The position numbers were made by a program, and so were the translations under genes. This document shows, in pieces, positions 17,181 to 26,699 of a DNA stretch of 64,000 nt. Source of the DNA: Rhabdothermincola salaria (lineage in GTDB: Bacteria > Actinomycetota > Acidimicrobiia > Acidimicrobiales > Acidimicrobilacustridaceae); the NCBI RefSeq assembly GCF_021246445.1, contig NZ_JAJQXW010000005.1:186001-250000 (forward strand), written 5' to 3'. Each line of letters starts with the position of its first letter. Within the stretch, counting starts at the first letter, position 1. The notes under the pieces are model-generated. The model saw only the letters and a program-made list of their open reading frames with translations. It was not told the DNA's origin and did not search any database.

Positions 17181-19388
17181 ATGTCCGAGAACGGCAAGAC
17201 CGCCCCCGCGTGGGGCGCACTCACCTCCAACGAGTTCCAGTCCAACGAGAAGTGGTGGCCCAACTCCCTCAACCTGCGGATCCTGCACCAGTCGCACCCG
17301 GACTCGAGCCCCTTCGGGTCCGACTACGACTACCGGGAGGCGTTGGCCGACGTCGACATCGACGAGCTGACCCGTGACGTCGACGCCTTGATGACGGACT
17401 CCCAGGACTGGTGGCCCGCCGACTGGGGCCACTACGGGCCGTTCTTCATCCGCATGAGCTGGCATGCCGCCGGCACCTACCGCGTCAACGATGGTCGGGG
17501 CGGCGCCGGCACCGGCGCCCAACGCTTCGCCCCGCTCAACTCCTGGCCCGACAACGGCAACCTCGACAAGGCCCGCCGCCTGCTGCTGCCCATCAAGCAG
17601 AAGTACGGCCAGAAGATCTCCTGGGCCGACCTGATGGTCTTCGCCGGCAACCGAGCGCTCGAGACCATGGGCTTTCGCACGGCTGGCTTCTCCTTCGGCC
17701 GCGCCGACATCTGGGCGCCCGAGGACGACATCTACTGGGGCCCCGAGAACGAGTGGCTGGCCACCCACGACGAGCGCTACACGGGCTCGTTCGAGGACGG
17801 CAGCCGCACCCTCGACAACCCGCTCGCGGCCGTGCAGATGGGCCTCATCTACGTCAACCCCGAGGGACCCAACGGCGTGCCCGACGCCATGAAGAGCGCC
17901 CAGGACATCCGTGAGACGTTCGGGCGCATGGCCATGAACGACGAAGAGACGGTGGCGCTGACCGTCGGTGGCCACACCTTCGGCAAGATGCACGGCAACG
18001 CCCCGGCCGACGCCGTGGGCGCCGAGCCGGAGTCCGGCAGCTTCGCCGACCAGGGCTTCGGGTGGGCCAACAGCCACGAGACGGGCCTCGGCGAGTACAC
18101 CATCACCTCGGGGCTCGAAGGGGCCTGGACGCCCACGCCCACCAAGTGGGACAACACCTACCTCGACACGATCTTCGTCCACGAGTGGGAGCTGGTGGAG
18201 TCGCCCGCCGGGGCCAAGCAGTGGCAGCCACGCGAGGTCAAGGACGGCTACTGGGTGCCCGACGCCCACGTCGAGGGAAAGGTGAACCCGCCCACCATGT
18301 CGACCGCCGACATGGCCATGATCACCGATCCCGCCTACCTCGAGATCTCCAAGCGCTTCCACGAGAATCCCGACCAGCTGGCCGACGCCTTCGCCAAGGC
18401 CTGGTTCAAGCTCCTCCACCGCGACATGGGCCCCGCCTCGCGCTACGTGGGCCCCCAGGTGCCCGCCGAGCGCTTCGTGTGGCAGGACAACAACCCCGCC
18501 CACGAGGGGCCCATGATCGGCGACGCCGAGATCGCCGAGCTGAAGTCCACCCTCCTCGACTCGGGCTTGTCCACCGCGCAGCTGGTGCTCACGGCCTGGG
18601 CCTCGGCCTCGACCTACCGGCGCACCGACTTCCGCGGTGGCGCCGACGGCGCCCGCATCCGCCTGTCGCCGATGATCGACTGGGACGCCAACGTCAGCTC
18701 CGGTGTGCCGGCGGTGATCGCCGAGCTCGAGAAGGTGCAGGCGTCGTTCAACGCCAAGGGCGGCGCGCAGGTGTCGATCGCCGACCTGATCGTGTTGGGT
18801 GGCTGTGCCGCCGTCGAGGCCGCCGCGAAAGCCGCGGGTCACGACATCACCGTGCCGTTCACCCCGGGGCGCACCGACGCCACCCAGGACGACACCGACA
18901 TCGACTCGTTCCAGTTCCTCGAGCCCACCGCCGACGGCTTCCGCAACTACGTCAAGAAGTTCGGCGCCGTGCCCACCGAGCACCTGCTCATCGACAAGGC
19001 GTTCCTGCTCGACCTCACCGCGCCGGAGATGACCGCCCTCGTGGGTGGGCTCCGAGTCCTCGGGGCCAACGTGGGTGACGAGGGCTACGGCGTGTTCACC
19101 GATCGCGTCGGAGCGCTCACCAACGACTTCTTCGTGAACCTGATCGACATGGGCACCAAGTGGGCGTCGATCGACGAGTCCGAGGACGTCTTCGAGGGCC
19201 GCGACCGCGCCACGGGCGAGCCCCGCTGGAAGGCGAGCCGCGTCGACCTCGTCTTCGGCGCCAACAGCCAGCTGCGGGCCATCGCCGAGGAGTACGGCGC
19301 CGCCGGTGGCGAAGCGCTCATGCTCGAGGCCTTCGTCCGTGGCTGGGTGAAGGTCATGGAGAACGACCGCTTCGACCTCCACGCCTGA
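17181..19388 (+). CDS. katG: Bifunctional catalase-peroxidase
   Basis: Haem enzyme that removes hydrogen peroxide by both catalase and peroxidase reactions. The 735 residues are full length with two peroxidase-like domains. Distal site: Arg91, Trp94 and His95 in [11 protein letters not shown]. The crosslink partners are present: that Trp, the Tyr in LIYVNPEG and the Met in GRMAMND. The proximal His is in GGHTFGK. The SGLEGAWT segment keeps the Ser equivalent to S315 of M. tuberculosis KatG. AAGGAG stands 7 bases before the ATG. It is transcribed with furA. Confidence 0.97.
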   Translation: MSENGKTAPAWGALTSNEFQSNEKWWPNSLNLRILHQSHPDSSPFGSDYDYREALADVDIDELTRDVDALMTDSQDWWPADWGHYGPFFIRMSWHAAGTYRVNDGRGGAGTGAQRFAPLNSWPDNGNLDKARRLLLPIKQKYGQKISWADLMVFAGNRALETMGFRTAGFSFGRADIWAPEDDIYWGPENEWLATHDERYTGSFEDGSRTLDNPLAAVQMGLIYVNPEGPNGVPDAMKSAQDIRETFGRMAMNDEETVALTVGGHTFGKMHGNAPADAVGAEPESGSFADQGFGWANSHETGLGEYTITSGLEGAWTPTPTKWDNTYLDTIFVHEWELVESPAGAKQWQPREVKDGYWVPDAHVEGKVNPPTMSTADMAMITDPAYLEISKRFHENPDQLADAFAKAWFKLLHRDMGPASRYVGPQVPAERFVWQDNNPAHEGPMIGDAEIAELKSTLLDSGLSTAQLVLTAWASASTYRRTDFRGGADGARIRLSPMIDWDANVSSGVPAVIAELEKVQASFNAKGGAQVSIADLIVLGGCAAVEAAAKAAGHDITVPFTPGRTDATQDDTDIDSFQFLEPTADGFRNYVKKFGAVPTEHLLIDKAFLLDLTAPEMTALVGGLRVLGANVGDEGYGVFTDRVGALTNDFFVNLIDMGTKWASIDESEDVFEGRDRATGEPRWKASRVDLVFGANSQLRAIAEEYGAAGGEALMLEAFVRGWVKVMENDRFDLHA

Positions 19389-19405
19389 CCGACACCGGGT
19401 GCGTC

Positions 19406-19448
19406 CCGGCCGGTGGTGACCGCCACACCAGCGGACACCGCCGGCCGG
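19406..19448 (+). terminator. Hairpin between convergent katG and thiamine-binding gene
   Basis: CCGGCCGG at 19406-19413 pairs with CCGGCCGG at 19441-19448, with extra GTG/CAC pairing inside. It lies between two stops facing each other and could end both messages. No T-run follows. Confidence 0.35.
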
Positions 19449-19464
19449 TGCGCGTCGGACCCGA

Positions 19465-19773
19465 TCAGGTCCCGTCGGCCAGGTGGGCCTCGAGGACGTC
19501 GACCTTGTGGCGCAAGGCGTCCTCGTGGCCCGGGCGGTGATCGATCTTCAGCACCACGCTCACCCGCGGCGCCGTCTCGGCGACCTTCATCACGCAGGCC
19601 TTGACCAGGTCCATCACCTCATCCCACTCGCCTTCGACGTTGGTGAACATGGCGTTGGTCTCGTTCGGCAGCCCGCTGTCGCGGACGATCTGGACAGCTT
19701 CGGCGACGCTGGCGCTCACCGAGTCGCCGGTGCCGAGAGGGGTGATGGAGAAGGCAGCGATCATGTCGCCCAT
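19465..19773 (-). CDS. MTH1187/YkoF-type thiamine-binding protein
   Basis: A 102-residue protein of the small DUF77 (MTH1187) family with ferredoxin-like fold. The start MGDMIAAFSITPLGTGDSVS shows the family hallmark IAxFSITPLG, followed by the NAMFTNVEGEWDEVM-type segment. Members bind thiamine or related pyrimidines in the cytoplasm. The ATG at 19773 has AGGGG five bases upstream; the ATG at 19764 is possible and would give MIAAFS. A longer frame upstream to 19998 is unconserved. No thiamine gene is adjacent, so its role here is open. Confidence 0.85.
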   Translation of the reverse strand: MGDMIAAFSITPLGTGDSVSASVAEAVQIVRDSGLPNETNAMFTNVEGEWDEVMDLVKACVMKVAETAPRVSVVLKIDHRPGHEDALRHKVDVLEAHLADGT

Positions 19774-20050
19774 GGTCGCCCCTGGTGCGGCCAGCGGCCA
19801 GCGGTCAGCGGCTCTCGGCCCCTCGGCCCGTCGTCGTGCCGGTGTCGAGCAGGACGATGTGGAGATCTCCCCGGGCTCGTGGACGTGCCCACCTGGCTGC
19901 GCCACCCGGGGGAGGGGCCCGGTCCCAGCCGACGGGTGGAGCTGCTGCGACACTCGCAGGCGCGTGGGGCGCAGCCCGTTGTTCGGGCGGGGGATCACTC
20001 GAACAGCCGGCGGTCGGGTAGGGAAGCAGTCCTAGCAAGGAGCTGACTCG

Positions 20051-20323
20051 ATGTCGACCTTCACCACGCTCTCACCGGTCGTCGCCGACACCCACGGGTG
20101 GGGCCACATGAACGGCTGGGGCGGTGGATGGATGTGGTTCTGGGGGACGGTGATGATGTTCTCCTGGGTCGTCATCATCGCGGCCGCCGTCTGGCTCGTG
20201 ACCCGGAGTCGCGACCGGGCGGGGAATCGCCCATCGCGGGCCCGGGAGATCCTCGATGAGCGCTACGCCAGTGGCGAGCTCTCCACCGAGGAATACCGCG
20301 AACGGCTCGACCACCTCCGATGA
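20051..20323 (+). CDS. Small membrane protein with SHOCT domain
   Basis: 90 residues. One membrane helix (about residues 29-50, WFWGTVMMFSWVVIIAAAVW) follows a short Gly/Trp/His-rich head, then a basic stretch, then a SHOCT domain at the end (AREILDERYASGELSTEEYR). SHOCT is a short oligomerisation motif found at the ends of many small membrane proteins. AAGGAGC precedes the ATG. It stands alone in the same direction as the BVMO gene. No specific function can be given. Confidence 0.85.
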   Translation: MSTFTTLSPVVADTHGWGHMNGWGGGWMWFWGTVMMFSWVVIIAAAVWLVTRSRDRAGNRPSRAREILDERYASGELSTEEYRERLDHLR

Positions 20324-20406
20324 TGTCCCGGCGACCGATCCGGCCGCCGGACCGCGGGGCGTGCCCGCAGCGGGAGGGAATGCTCCAGCATCAGTGGCGG
20401 GACCTC

Positions 20407-20424
20407 CTGTAACCACGTTACGGT
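20407..20424 (+). promoter_or_regulatory. Palindromic operator over the BVMO -10 box
   Basis: GTAAC-CAC-GTTAC (20409-20421) is a perfect inverted repeat with outer C/G pairing one base out. It overlaps a TACGGT -10-like box at 20419-20424, 23 bases before the GTG at 20447. The place and symmetry suit a TetR-type repressor, but no such regulator gene is next to it. Confidence 0.4.
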
Positions 20425-20446
20425 CCAGACGGAAGAGGGGGACTCC

Positions 20447-21955
20447 GTGGAGGGCAGCAACGTGGGGAAGGGTTCAGCGCGCAGCAACAGGCGTCGCGTG
20501 GTGGTGATCGGAGCAGGGCCCGGGGGGATCTGCTCGGGGCACTACCTGCGCCAAGCCGGCTACGACGAGTTCACGATCTTCGAGCGCGACGGCGACGTCG
20601 GCGGGACCTGGCAGCGCAACCGCTACCCGGGTCTGGCGTGCGACGTGTGGAGCCACGTGTACTGCTTCACGTTCGCCCTCAACCCGAGTTGGAGCCGCTC
20701 CTACGCCGCCCAGCCCGAGATCCTCGAGTACATGCGCAAGACGGTCACCGACCTCGATCTGTGGCCCCACATCCGGCTGAACACGGGCATCGCCTCGGCG
20801 GCGTGGGACGACGACCACGGCGTCTGGCGGGTCACCACCCAGGCCGGCGAAGAGGTCGAGGCCGACGCGGTGATCAGCGCCCAGGGCATGTTCGGCGAGC
20901 TCAAGTACCCCGACATCGAGGGGCGCGACACCTTCGCGGGGGCGGCCATGCACACCGGGGCGTGGGACGAGTCGGTCGACCTCACCGGCCGGCGGGTCGC
21001 CGTCATCGGCAGTGCGGCGAGCGCAGTGCAGTCCATCCCCGAGATCGCCAAGGCGGCCGGGCAGCTGCACGTCTTCCAGCGCTCGGCCAACTGGGTGCTG
21101 CCCAAGGAGGACGTGGAGCACACCGACGAGCAGCTCGAGCAGTTCCTCGATCCCGAGGAGCTGCAGGCCTACCACGACGGCATCATGACGTTCCTGGGGC
21201 CGAGCGCCCCGTTCTCCAACCCGGAGATCAACGCCATTGCCGAGTGGGTGGCGGCGTGCGCCATCGAAGTGGTGGACGACCCGGTCGTGCGCCGGAAGCT
21301 CACGCCGACCACGCCCTGGGGCTGCCTACGACCGCTGTTCTCCAACGACTACTACCCGACCTTCAACCGGTCGAACGTGGAGCTGGTGACCGACCCGATC
21401 GCCCGCATCACCCCGAACGGGGTGGTCACCGCGGACGGCGTCGAGCGCGAGGTCGACGTGATCGTGTTCGCCACCGGCTACGAGGTCGACAAGTTCGCCT
21501 CGCGCATCCCGATCACGGGCCGGGGCGGGCTGACGCTCCGGGAGGCGTGGGCCGATGGCGCCCAGGCCCACCTGGGCATCACCACCTCCGGTTTCCCGAA
21601 CCTGTTCATGCTCTACGGGCCCAACACCAACCAGGGGTCGCTCATCCCGATGATCGAGTACGAGGCTCAGTACGCGGTCAAGGCCCTTCAGGCCATGGAC
21701 GCCGCCGGGGTCGACTGGGTGGACGTCAAGCCCGAGGTGATGGCCGCCTACAACGACGAGCTGCAAGCCGCCATCGACGGTGTGGAGGTGTGGAAGGGCG
21801 GCTGCAGCCACTACTACCTCAGCGAGTCCGGTCGCATGGTCACCCAGTACCCGTGGTCCATGTACACGTTCCGCGAGTCCGTGGCCGAGCCGAACCTCGA
21901 CGACTTCGAGCTCGGTCGTCGCCACCACACCTCGCCGGCCGCCGCCCCAGGCTGA
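20447..21955 (+). CDS. Flavin-containing Baeyer-Villiger-type monooxygenase
   Basis: FAD/NADPH monooxygenase of 502 residues that inserts oxygen next to a ketone or oxidises a heteroatom. The FAD site GAGPGG is at residues 22-27. The Baeyer-Villiger fingerprint F-x-G-x3-H-x3-W-D is complete from residue 163 (FAGAAMHTGAWD). The second Rossmann site follows in VAVIGSAASAVQ, where the pattern is looser than the usual GxGxSG. The start is GTG with AGAGGGGG upstream. The operator-like palindrome at the promoter suggests substrate induction. Substrate unknown. Confidence 0.9.
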   Translation: MEGSNVGKGSARSNRRRVVVIGAGPGGICSGHYLRQAGYDEFTIFERDGDVGGTWQRNRYPGLACDVWSHVYCFTFALNPSWSRSYAAQPEILEYMRKTVTDLDLWPHIRLNTGIASAAWDDDHGVWRVTTQAGEEVEADAVISAQGMFGELKYPDIEGRDTFAGAAMHTGAWDESVDLTGRRVAVIGSAASAVQSIPEIAKAAGQLHVFQRSANWVLPKEDVEHTDEQLEQFLDPEELQAYHDGIMTFLGPSAPFSNPEINAIAEWVAACAIEVVDDPVVRRKLTPTTPWGCLRPLFSNDYYPTFNRSNVELVTDPIARITPNGVVTADGVEREVDVIVFATGYEVDKFASRIPITGRGGLTLREAWADGAQAHLGITTSGFPNLFMLYGPNTNQGSLIPMIEYEAQYAVKALQAMDAAGVDWVDVKPEVMAAYNDELQAAIDGVEVWKGGCSHYYLSESGRMVTQYPWSMYTFRESVAEPNLDDFELGRRHHTSPAAAPG

Positions 21956-22058
21956 GCGCAGGCACGCGGCTCGACCCGGGGGGCCAGGCGCCGCTGGGTA
22001 GCCTCGGACGACACATCCATCGCACGCCGCGAGTGGTTCGCGGCAGGGGGATCAGCAC

Positions 22059-22511
22059 ATGGCAGCCTTCGAGGCCTTCGACGCCGACTACGAACCCAGC
22101 CCGTGGGAGCCGATCGCGGCAGAGGTCGAGCTCTACGAGAGGTCGGGCGGCTCCGAGCCGAGCGCGGTGGTGGGTGACCACTGGATCGTGCTGTGGACCC
22201 TCGGCGCCAAGTCGGGCAAGGTGCGCAAGACCCCGCTGGTGCGTGTGGCCGACGGCGAGGGCCACTACGCGGTGATCGGTTCGCAGGGGGGCGCTCCCAC
22301 CAGCCCGCAGTGGGTGCACAACCTGCGGGCCAAGCCGATGGCGCGGCTGCAGGACGGCAGCGAGGTCCGTGACTTCACGGTGCGCGAGGTGAGCGGCGAC
22401 GAGAAGGCCACCTGGTGGGCGCGAGCGGTCGCGGTGTGGCCCGACTACGACGACTACCAGGCCGCGACCGAGCGTTCGATCCCGCTGTTCGTGCTGGCGC
22501 CCGCCGGCTGA
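22059..22511 (+). CDS. Deazaflavin (F420)-dependent nitroreductase family protein (Ddn-like)
   Basis: 150 residues with the split beta-barrel fold of Ddn-type proteins. Family cues are the segment TLGAKSGKVRKTPLVRV, then GSQGGAPTSPQWVHNL, which forms the F420-binding part. Such enzymes use reduced F420 to reduce quinones or nitro compounds at the membrane. Finding one implies that the host makes F420. It lies 104 bases after the BVMO gene in the same direction and may be separately transcribed (a TAGCCT box is at 21999-22004). CAGGGGG precedes the ATG. Confidence 0.85.
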   Translation: MAAFEAFDADYEPSPWEPIAAEVELYERSGGSEPSAVVGDHWIVLWTLGAKSGKVRKTPLVRVADGEGHYAVIGSQGGAPTSPQWVHNLRAKPMARLQDGSEVRDFTVREVSGDEKATWWARAVAVWPDYDDYQAATERSIPLFVLAPAG

Positions 22512-22650
22512 CGCCTCGGTCCTGCGAACCGGACGCCAACGCCGGTCTGAGCGGGAGGGTCGGGGCGGATCCGCCCGAATCTGAACGATCTCTGTCACGC
22601 TGGTCGCCGAGAGAGTCCCACAGAGGTATCGACCAACGGGGAGAAGTCTC

Positions 22651-23271
22651 ATGACCGCATCGACGGCATCACCACCAACTGCCCAGGCTCCATCGGAGTC
22701 GCCGAAGATCACCCGGCCCCTCGAGAGGGTGTTGGGCGATGGCCACACCAAGGGGATGTGGGCCTGGACCGTGCTCAGGATCCTGCTCGGCTGGTCGTTC
22801 CTGTGGGCCTTCCTCGACAAGATGTTCGGGCTGGGCTTCTCGACCTGCCGGGCGGCGGAGTCCTCGGCCATCGACTTCGGGTGCGACGCCGCCATGATCA
22901 ACGGCGGTTCGCCCACGTACGGGTTCTTGAACTTCGGGACCGAGGCCAGCCACACGGGCTTCCTGTTCGACTGGATGGCGCCCTCGGCCCCCGACGCCAT
23001 CAACCTCGCCGACGTGGGGTTCATGGCCGCACTGCTCCTGGCGGGCGTGGCCTTGATGCTCGGGATCGCCGTGCGCACGGCCGCCGTGGGCAGCGCCTTG
23101 TTGATGGCGTTCATGTTCCTCGCCGCCGACGTGTGGCCGGAGAACAACCCGGTGAACAGCAGCCACCTGATCGAGATGGTGGCCTACCTGGGCATCGCGA
23201 CCGTCGGCGCCGGGCGGTTCGCGCTCCAGCCGTGGTTCTCGCGGGTGCCGGTACTGGGTCGCATCCCCTAG
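22651..23271 (+). CDS. DoxX/DoxD-like membrane protein
   Basis: 206 residues. After a cytoplasmic Pro/Ser-rich head it has about four membrane helices (near residues 38-57, 118-140, 144-163 and 172-192). The first helix segment WTVLRILLGWSFLWAFLDK is typical of the DoxX/DoxD group, linked to thiosulfate:quinone oxidoreductase small subunits and to redox stress complexes. No partner is adjacent, so an actual thiosulfate role is not claimed. GGGGAGAAG precedes the ATG. The gene ends at a strong hairpin shared with the convergent hydrolase. Confidence 0.8.
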   Translation: MTASTASPPTAQAPSESPKITRPLERVLGDGHTKGMWAWTVLRILLGWSFLWAFLDKMFGLGFSTCRAAESSAIDFGCDAAMINGGSPTYGFLNFGTEASHTGFLFDWMAPSAPDAINLADVGFMAALLLAGVALMLGIAVRTAAVGSALLMAFMFLAADVWPENNPVNSSHLIEMVAYLGIATVGAGRFALQPWFSRVPVLGRIP

Positions 23272-23291
23272 CCGGCGATCGGGATCGGCGC

Positions 23292-23316
23292 GACCCGGGG
23301 CCACCGGCCCCGGGTC
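23292..23316 (+). terminator. Bidirectional terminator hairpin
   Basis: GACCCGGGGCC - ACC - GGCCCCGGGTC, 11 perfect pairs with a 3-base loop, between the convergent DoxX-like and hydrolase genes. It overlaps the stop codon of the hydrolase. No T-run. Confidence 0.6.
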
Positions 23317-24214
23317 AGCCGAGGAAGTCGTCGAGCAGCCGGGCGAGCTCGACGGGGGTGTCGCCCTGCACGCTGTGGCCGGCCTCCTCGACGTGCTCGA
23401 CCCGTGCGTCGGGTCGGCGACGAAGGAGCTCGGCCTCGTCGGCGTCGTCCACGACGGACTGCGCACGCATGCCCCGCACCAACATGAGCGGCACCGACAC
23501 CCCCGACACGGCGTCCCACAGGTCGGCGAAGTCGGGGTGGCCGCCGACCTCGCCCTCCTCCCGGAAGCGCCGGTAGCGCCACACCCAGCTGCCGTCGGCC
23601 TGCTGCTCGGCGTTGTGCAGGATCCCTCGTCGCAGCGACGACTCGGTGCGGGTGGGGTTGAACTCGATGGTGCGGGCGAGCAGGTCCTCGAAGCTCGGGA
23701 AGGTCTCGGGGCCGTCGATGAACTGCACGATGGACTGGGCCTTGGGACCGTCCACCCCTGGGGTGACGTCGACGAGCGCCAGGCTCCGCACCAGCTCGGG
23801 GCGCTGGTCGGCGAGCGCCAGCGCGGTCATGCCGCCGAGGGACATGCCGACCACGGCGAGCGCATCGGGGGCGAGAGCGGCCACGACGGCGGCGACGTCG
23901 GTGGCGTTGCGGCGCACGTCGAGGCTGCCGCCGATGCCGCCGTCGGAATGGCCGTGGCCGGGCAGGTCGATCGCCACCAGCGGCCGGCCGAGGGCGAGAG
24001 CGACGGTGTCCCAGGTGTGCGCGTTCTGGGCTCCGCCGTGGAGCAGCACGACCTCTGCAGGGGCGTCGCCCCACACCAAGGCCGACAGGTGGCGGCCCGG
24101 CTCCACCTCCACCTTCTCCCGGCGCACGGTCGGAGGGCCGTCATACGGGATCCCGAACTCGGCGGCATTGTCCGCGAAGTAGCCGAACTCGTCGTAGGCG
24201 ATGCGCTCGATCAT
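23315..24214 (-). CDS. Alpha/beta-fold hydrolase
   Basis: 299 residues, full length. The oxyanion motif HGGAQNAHTWD follows the second strand; the nucleophile elbow is GMSLGG; the acid and base follow in the last third, with the His in EEAGHSVQGDTP. The profile is that of the esterase/epoxide hydrolase/haloperoxidase-like group. The ATG at 24214 has GGAGGA upstream. Substrate cannot be told from sequence. Confidence 0.9.
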   Translation of the reverse strand: MIERIAYDEFGYFADNAAEFGIPYDGPPTVRREKVEVEPGRHLSALVWGDAPAEVVLLHGGAQNAHTWDTVALALGRPLVAIDLPGHGHSDGGIGGSLDVRRNATDVAAVVAALAPDALAVVGMSLGGMTALALADQRPELVRSLALVDVTPGVDGPKAQSIVQFIDGPETFPSFEDLLARTIEFNPTRTESSLRRGILHNAEQQADGSWVWRYRRFREEGEVGGHPDFADLWDAVSGVSVPLMLVRGMRAQSVVDDADEAELLRRRPDARVEHVEEAGHSVQGDTPVELARLLDDFLG

Positions 24215-24333
24215 GGTTGTTCGTCCTCCGGGTGCTCGCCGCCGATCGGGATGGCCCGACCGTACCGCCGATGTCCGATGCGGGGATCGGGCGGGGCCGG
24301 GGCGATCCGTGTCGACCGCTCGGAGCCGGCCCG

Positions 24334-25170
24334 TCAGGTTCCCGTGTCGACGGGCAGTGACGGCGCCTCACCGGGGGAGAGGGCCACCGACGGGACATGG
24401 CGGGCCCGCAACGTGACCGGCGTGCCGAACGCCTCGGTGAGGTCCTGCTCGAGGCTCTCGGTGTCCGGTGGTGGGTGATGCCCACCACCGGCGAACGGGG
24501 GCACCAGGGCCACGGCGATGGCCACACCCGGCAGCGAGCTCGAGGTGCGGGGGTCGACGGTGGCCCAGGCGCCTGCCGCCACCCCCATGATCGGTGCCAT
24601 GAGCGGCGCGACGAGCATGGCGCCGATGACCACTGCGGTGGAGTTCTGCACGACGGCGAAGCTGGCGATGCCGACCGACAGCAGCATCATCACCCAGAAC
24701 GACGTCAGCTTGGCCAGGCGGTCGGGTGGTTCGACGAACAAGGTCTCGGCCAACTCGACCCGACGGGTCGGTGCCAGGCGTCGATCACGCAGCCAGGTCG
24801 TCGCCACCCTCGCCATCGACGCGGAGTCGATGCCCTCGGCGGTCGATCCCGCAGCGTGCTTCCCGGGGCCGGAGGCGACGAGCACGAGGCCTATGACGAT
24901 GGCGGTCGCACCGAGTACGGCCCGTATCGCCAGCAGGATGGTGCCGGGGGCCACCAGCACGAGGACGCCGACGCCGAACAAGCGCCACCGCGACGATGAG
25001 CCGATCGCGCCGGTCCTCCACCGCATGCCAGGCCCGGAGGGCCCTGAAGGCCCCCCGCAGGATCGGGGACTCGTCGGTGTCTGCTCGGGCTGCGCAGTGG
25101 CTGGCGTCGCGACCAGCGACATGTCGCCGCGCACTGCGACGGCGGCGAGCGGGGTGCGAGGCCGGCCCAC
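24334..25170 (-). CDS. DUF389-family membrane protein, apparently shortened
   Basis: 278 residues. The core segment NSTAVVIGAMLVAPLMAPIM and the nearby WLRDRRLAPTRRVELAE / EPPDRLAKLTSFWVMML text are hallmarks of the DUF389 (TIGR00341-like) family. After AAGAWATV the helix normally found next is missing, then LPGVAIAVALVPPFA resumes, and the helices that should follow are replaced directly by a C-terminal soluble tail (SLEQDLTEAFGTPVTL). So one or two membrane segments seem deleted in frame. The start is uncertain: ATG 25170, or an internal ATG further in. Function of the family is unknown. It is divergent from the APC permease. Confidence 0.65.
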   Translation of the reverse strand: MGRPRTPLAAVAVRGDMSLVATPATAQPEQTPTSPRSCGGPSGPSGPGMRWRTGAIGSSSRWRLFGVGVLVLVAPGTILLAIRAVLGATAIVIGLVLVASGPGKHAAGSTAEGIDSASMARVATTWLRDRRLAPTRRVELAETLFVEPPDRLAKLTSFWVMMLLSVGIASFAVVQNSTAVVIGAMLVAPLMAPIMGVAAGAWATVDPRTSSSLPGVAIAVALVPPFAGGGHHPPPDTESLEQDLTEAFGTPVTLRARHVPSVALSPGEAPSLPVDTGT

Positions 25171-25287
25171 GAATGAGCCCGAACGGACCTGGGTACGAGC
25201 CCGGCATGCATCTCGCTCCCGGCGGCGTGGAGAACGATCCCGACCTGTCGGTCGCCGCGCCCGGCTCGTCCGACGTCGACCGCTGCG

Positions 25288-26610
25288 GTGGCTGACCGAT
25301 CGACGACCGCGTCGGGCACGTCCAGCGGGAGGATCACCCTCACCGGGGCCATCTCGATGGGCACTGGCGTGATGATCGGCGCCGGCGTCTTCGCCCTCAC
25401 GGGTCAGGTGGCGGCCGCTGCCGGTCCGCTCTTCCCCGTGGCCTTCGGCATCGCTGCCGTCGTCGCCGGCACCACCGCCTACTCCTATGTGAAGCTGTCG
25501 AACACCTTCCCCTCCGCCGGTGGTATCGGCCGATTCCTCACCGAGGCCTACGGTGTCGGGCCCATCGCCGCCGTCTTCACCATGGCGATGTGGGCCTCCA
25601 TGGTCCTCAACGAGAGTCTCGTGGCGCGGACCTTCGGGACCTACTTCTCCGGTCTGGTCGGCATCGAACCCGCCACGGTGTGGGTCGCGGGCCTCGGTGT
25701 CGTCCTTCTGGTCGGCTCGTTCGCCGTCAACGCGGCCGGCAACCGGGCGGTGAACGCCACCGAGAGCATCATGGCGGTGGTCAAGATCGGTGGCCTCGTT
25801 CTCTTCGCCGGGGCCTGCCTGGTGGTCGCCGACTTCCCCAGTGGTGACGGTGGGGGGATCGAGTCACCTGCGGCGGTGTCCCTCGTCGGCGCAGTGGCCA
25901 TCGCCCTGCTGGCCTTCAAGGGGTTCACGACCATCACCAACACCGGGGCCGAGATCGAGGACCCTCACCGCAACGTGGGTCGTGCCATCGTCTGGTCCAT
26001 CGCCATCGTCACGGTGATCTATCTGGCGGTCGCGTTCGCCGTGCGGGGCAACCTCACCCTGACCGAGATCATCGCGGCTCGCGACGACTCGCTGGCCGAA
26101 GCGGCCCGCCCGGTCTTCGGTTCAGTCGGCTTCCGTCTCGTCGCCGGGCTGGCTGTCGTGGCCACGGTCACCAGCGTCATGGCCTCCATGTACTCCACGT
26201 CGAGGATGCTGGGGATGATGAGCGACATGGGCGAGGTGCCGGAGGTGACGGCCGGGCGTCGGCTCCCGTTCGGCAATCCCCCGCTGGTGGTGACCACCGC
26301 AGCGGCGATCGTCCTCACCGTCCTCTTCGACCTGACCAGGATCGCCGCGCTGGGCGCGTTCGCGTATCTGACCCTCGACCTCGTCATCCATTGGGGGCAC
26401 TGGCGCCATCTGCGCCCCGACACCGGCGCCCGGGGTTCGCTGCTGTTGGCCGCCGTCGGCCTCGATGCCGTCGTGCTGGCGGGGCTCGTCGGCTTTCAGA
26501 TCATGAACGACCCGCTGGTCGTCGGAGCGTTCGTCGTCTTCGCCGTTCTCGTCGGCGGGGGAGAGACCGTCTACATGCGGCGGTACAGCGACGCGACCGA
26601 GACCGGGTAG
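25288..26610 (+). CDS. APC-family amino acid/polyamine permease
   Basis: 440 residues, about 12 membrane helices. The first helix carries the substrate-binding motif GTGVMIGAGVFALTGQ with the broken-helix glycines typical of the APC superfamily. The sixth helix region ALLAFKGFTTITNTGAEIED also fits the family. The start is GTG 25288. It is divergent from the DUF389 gene over 117 bases. Which amino acid or amine is moved is not visible. Confidence 0.88.
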   Translation: MADRSTTASGTSSGRITLTGAISMGTGVMIGAGVFALTGQVAAAAGPLFPVAFGIAAVVAGTTAYSYVKLSNTFPSAGGIGRFLTEAYGVGPIAAVFTMAMWASMVLNESLVARTFGTYFSGLVGIEPATVWVAGLGVVLLVGSFAVNAAGNRAVNATESIMAVVKIGGLVLFAGACLVVADFPSGDGGGIESPAAVSLVGAVAIALLAFKGFTTITNTGAEIEDPHRNVGRAIVWSIAIVTVIYLAVAFAVRGNLTLTEIIAARDDSLAEAARPVFGSVGFRLVAGLAVVATVTSVMASMYSTSRMLGMMSDMGEVPEVTAGRRLPFGNPPLVVTTAAAIVLTVLFDLTRIAALGAFAYLTLDLVIHWGHWRHLRPDTGARGSLLLAAVGLDAVVLAGLVGFQIMNDPLVVGAFVVFAVLVGGGETVYMRRYSDATETG

Positions 26611-26687
26611 CCCCTCCGGGTGCCGCTCCACGACGTCTGACCCCCGGCGAGTGGTCCGGTCCGGAGAGGCCGCGACGTCGTCCCCGC

Positions 26688-26693
26688 TAGCGT
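26688..26693 (+). promoter_or_regulatory. -10 box of leaderless acyl-CoA dehydrogenase promoter
   Basis: TAGCGT ending 6 bases before the GTG at 26700. No ribosome site precedes the GTG, which fits a leaderless message. Confidence 0.5.
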
Positions 26694-26699
26694 TGTCTC

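Noticed and set aside
16428-19382. A 984-codon open frame antisense to furA-katG
   Set aside because: It mirrors katG codon structure, contains only Gly/Val/Asp/Arg-rich low-complexity text and no domain; long antisense frames are expected at this GC content.
22031-22047. Small hairpin CCGCGA...TCGCGG before the Ddn-like gene
   Set aside because: Six pairs only, common by chance at this GC content and placed in front of a gene, not after one.
23315-25170. Hydrolase and DUF389 genes as one operon
   Set aside because: A 119-base gap with a separate ribosome site and no functional link; not supported.
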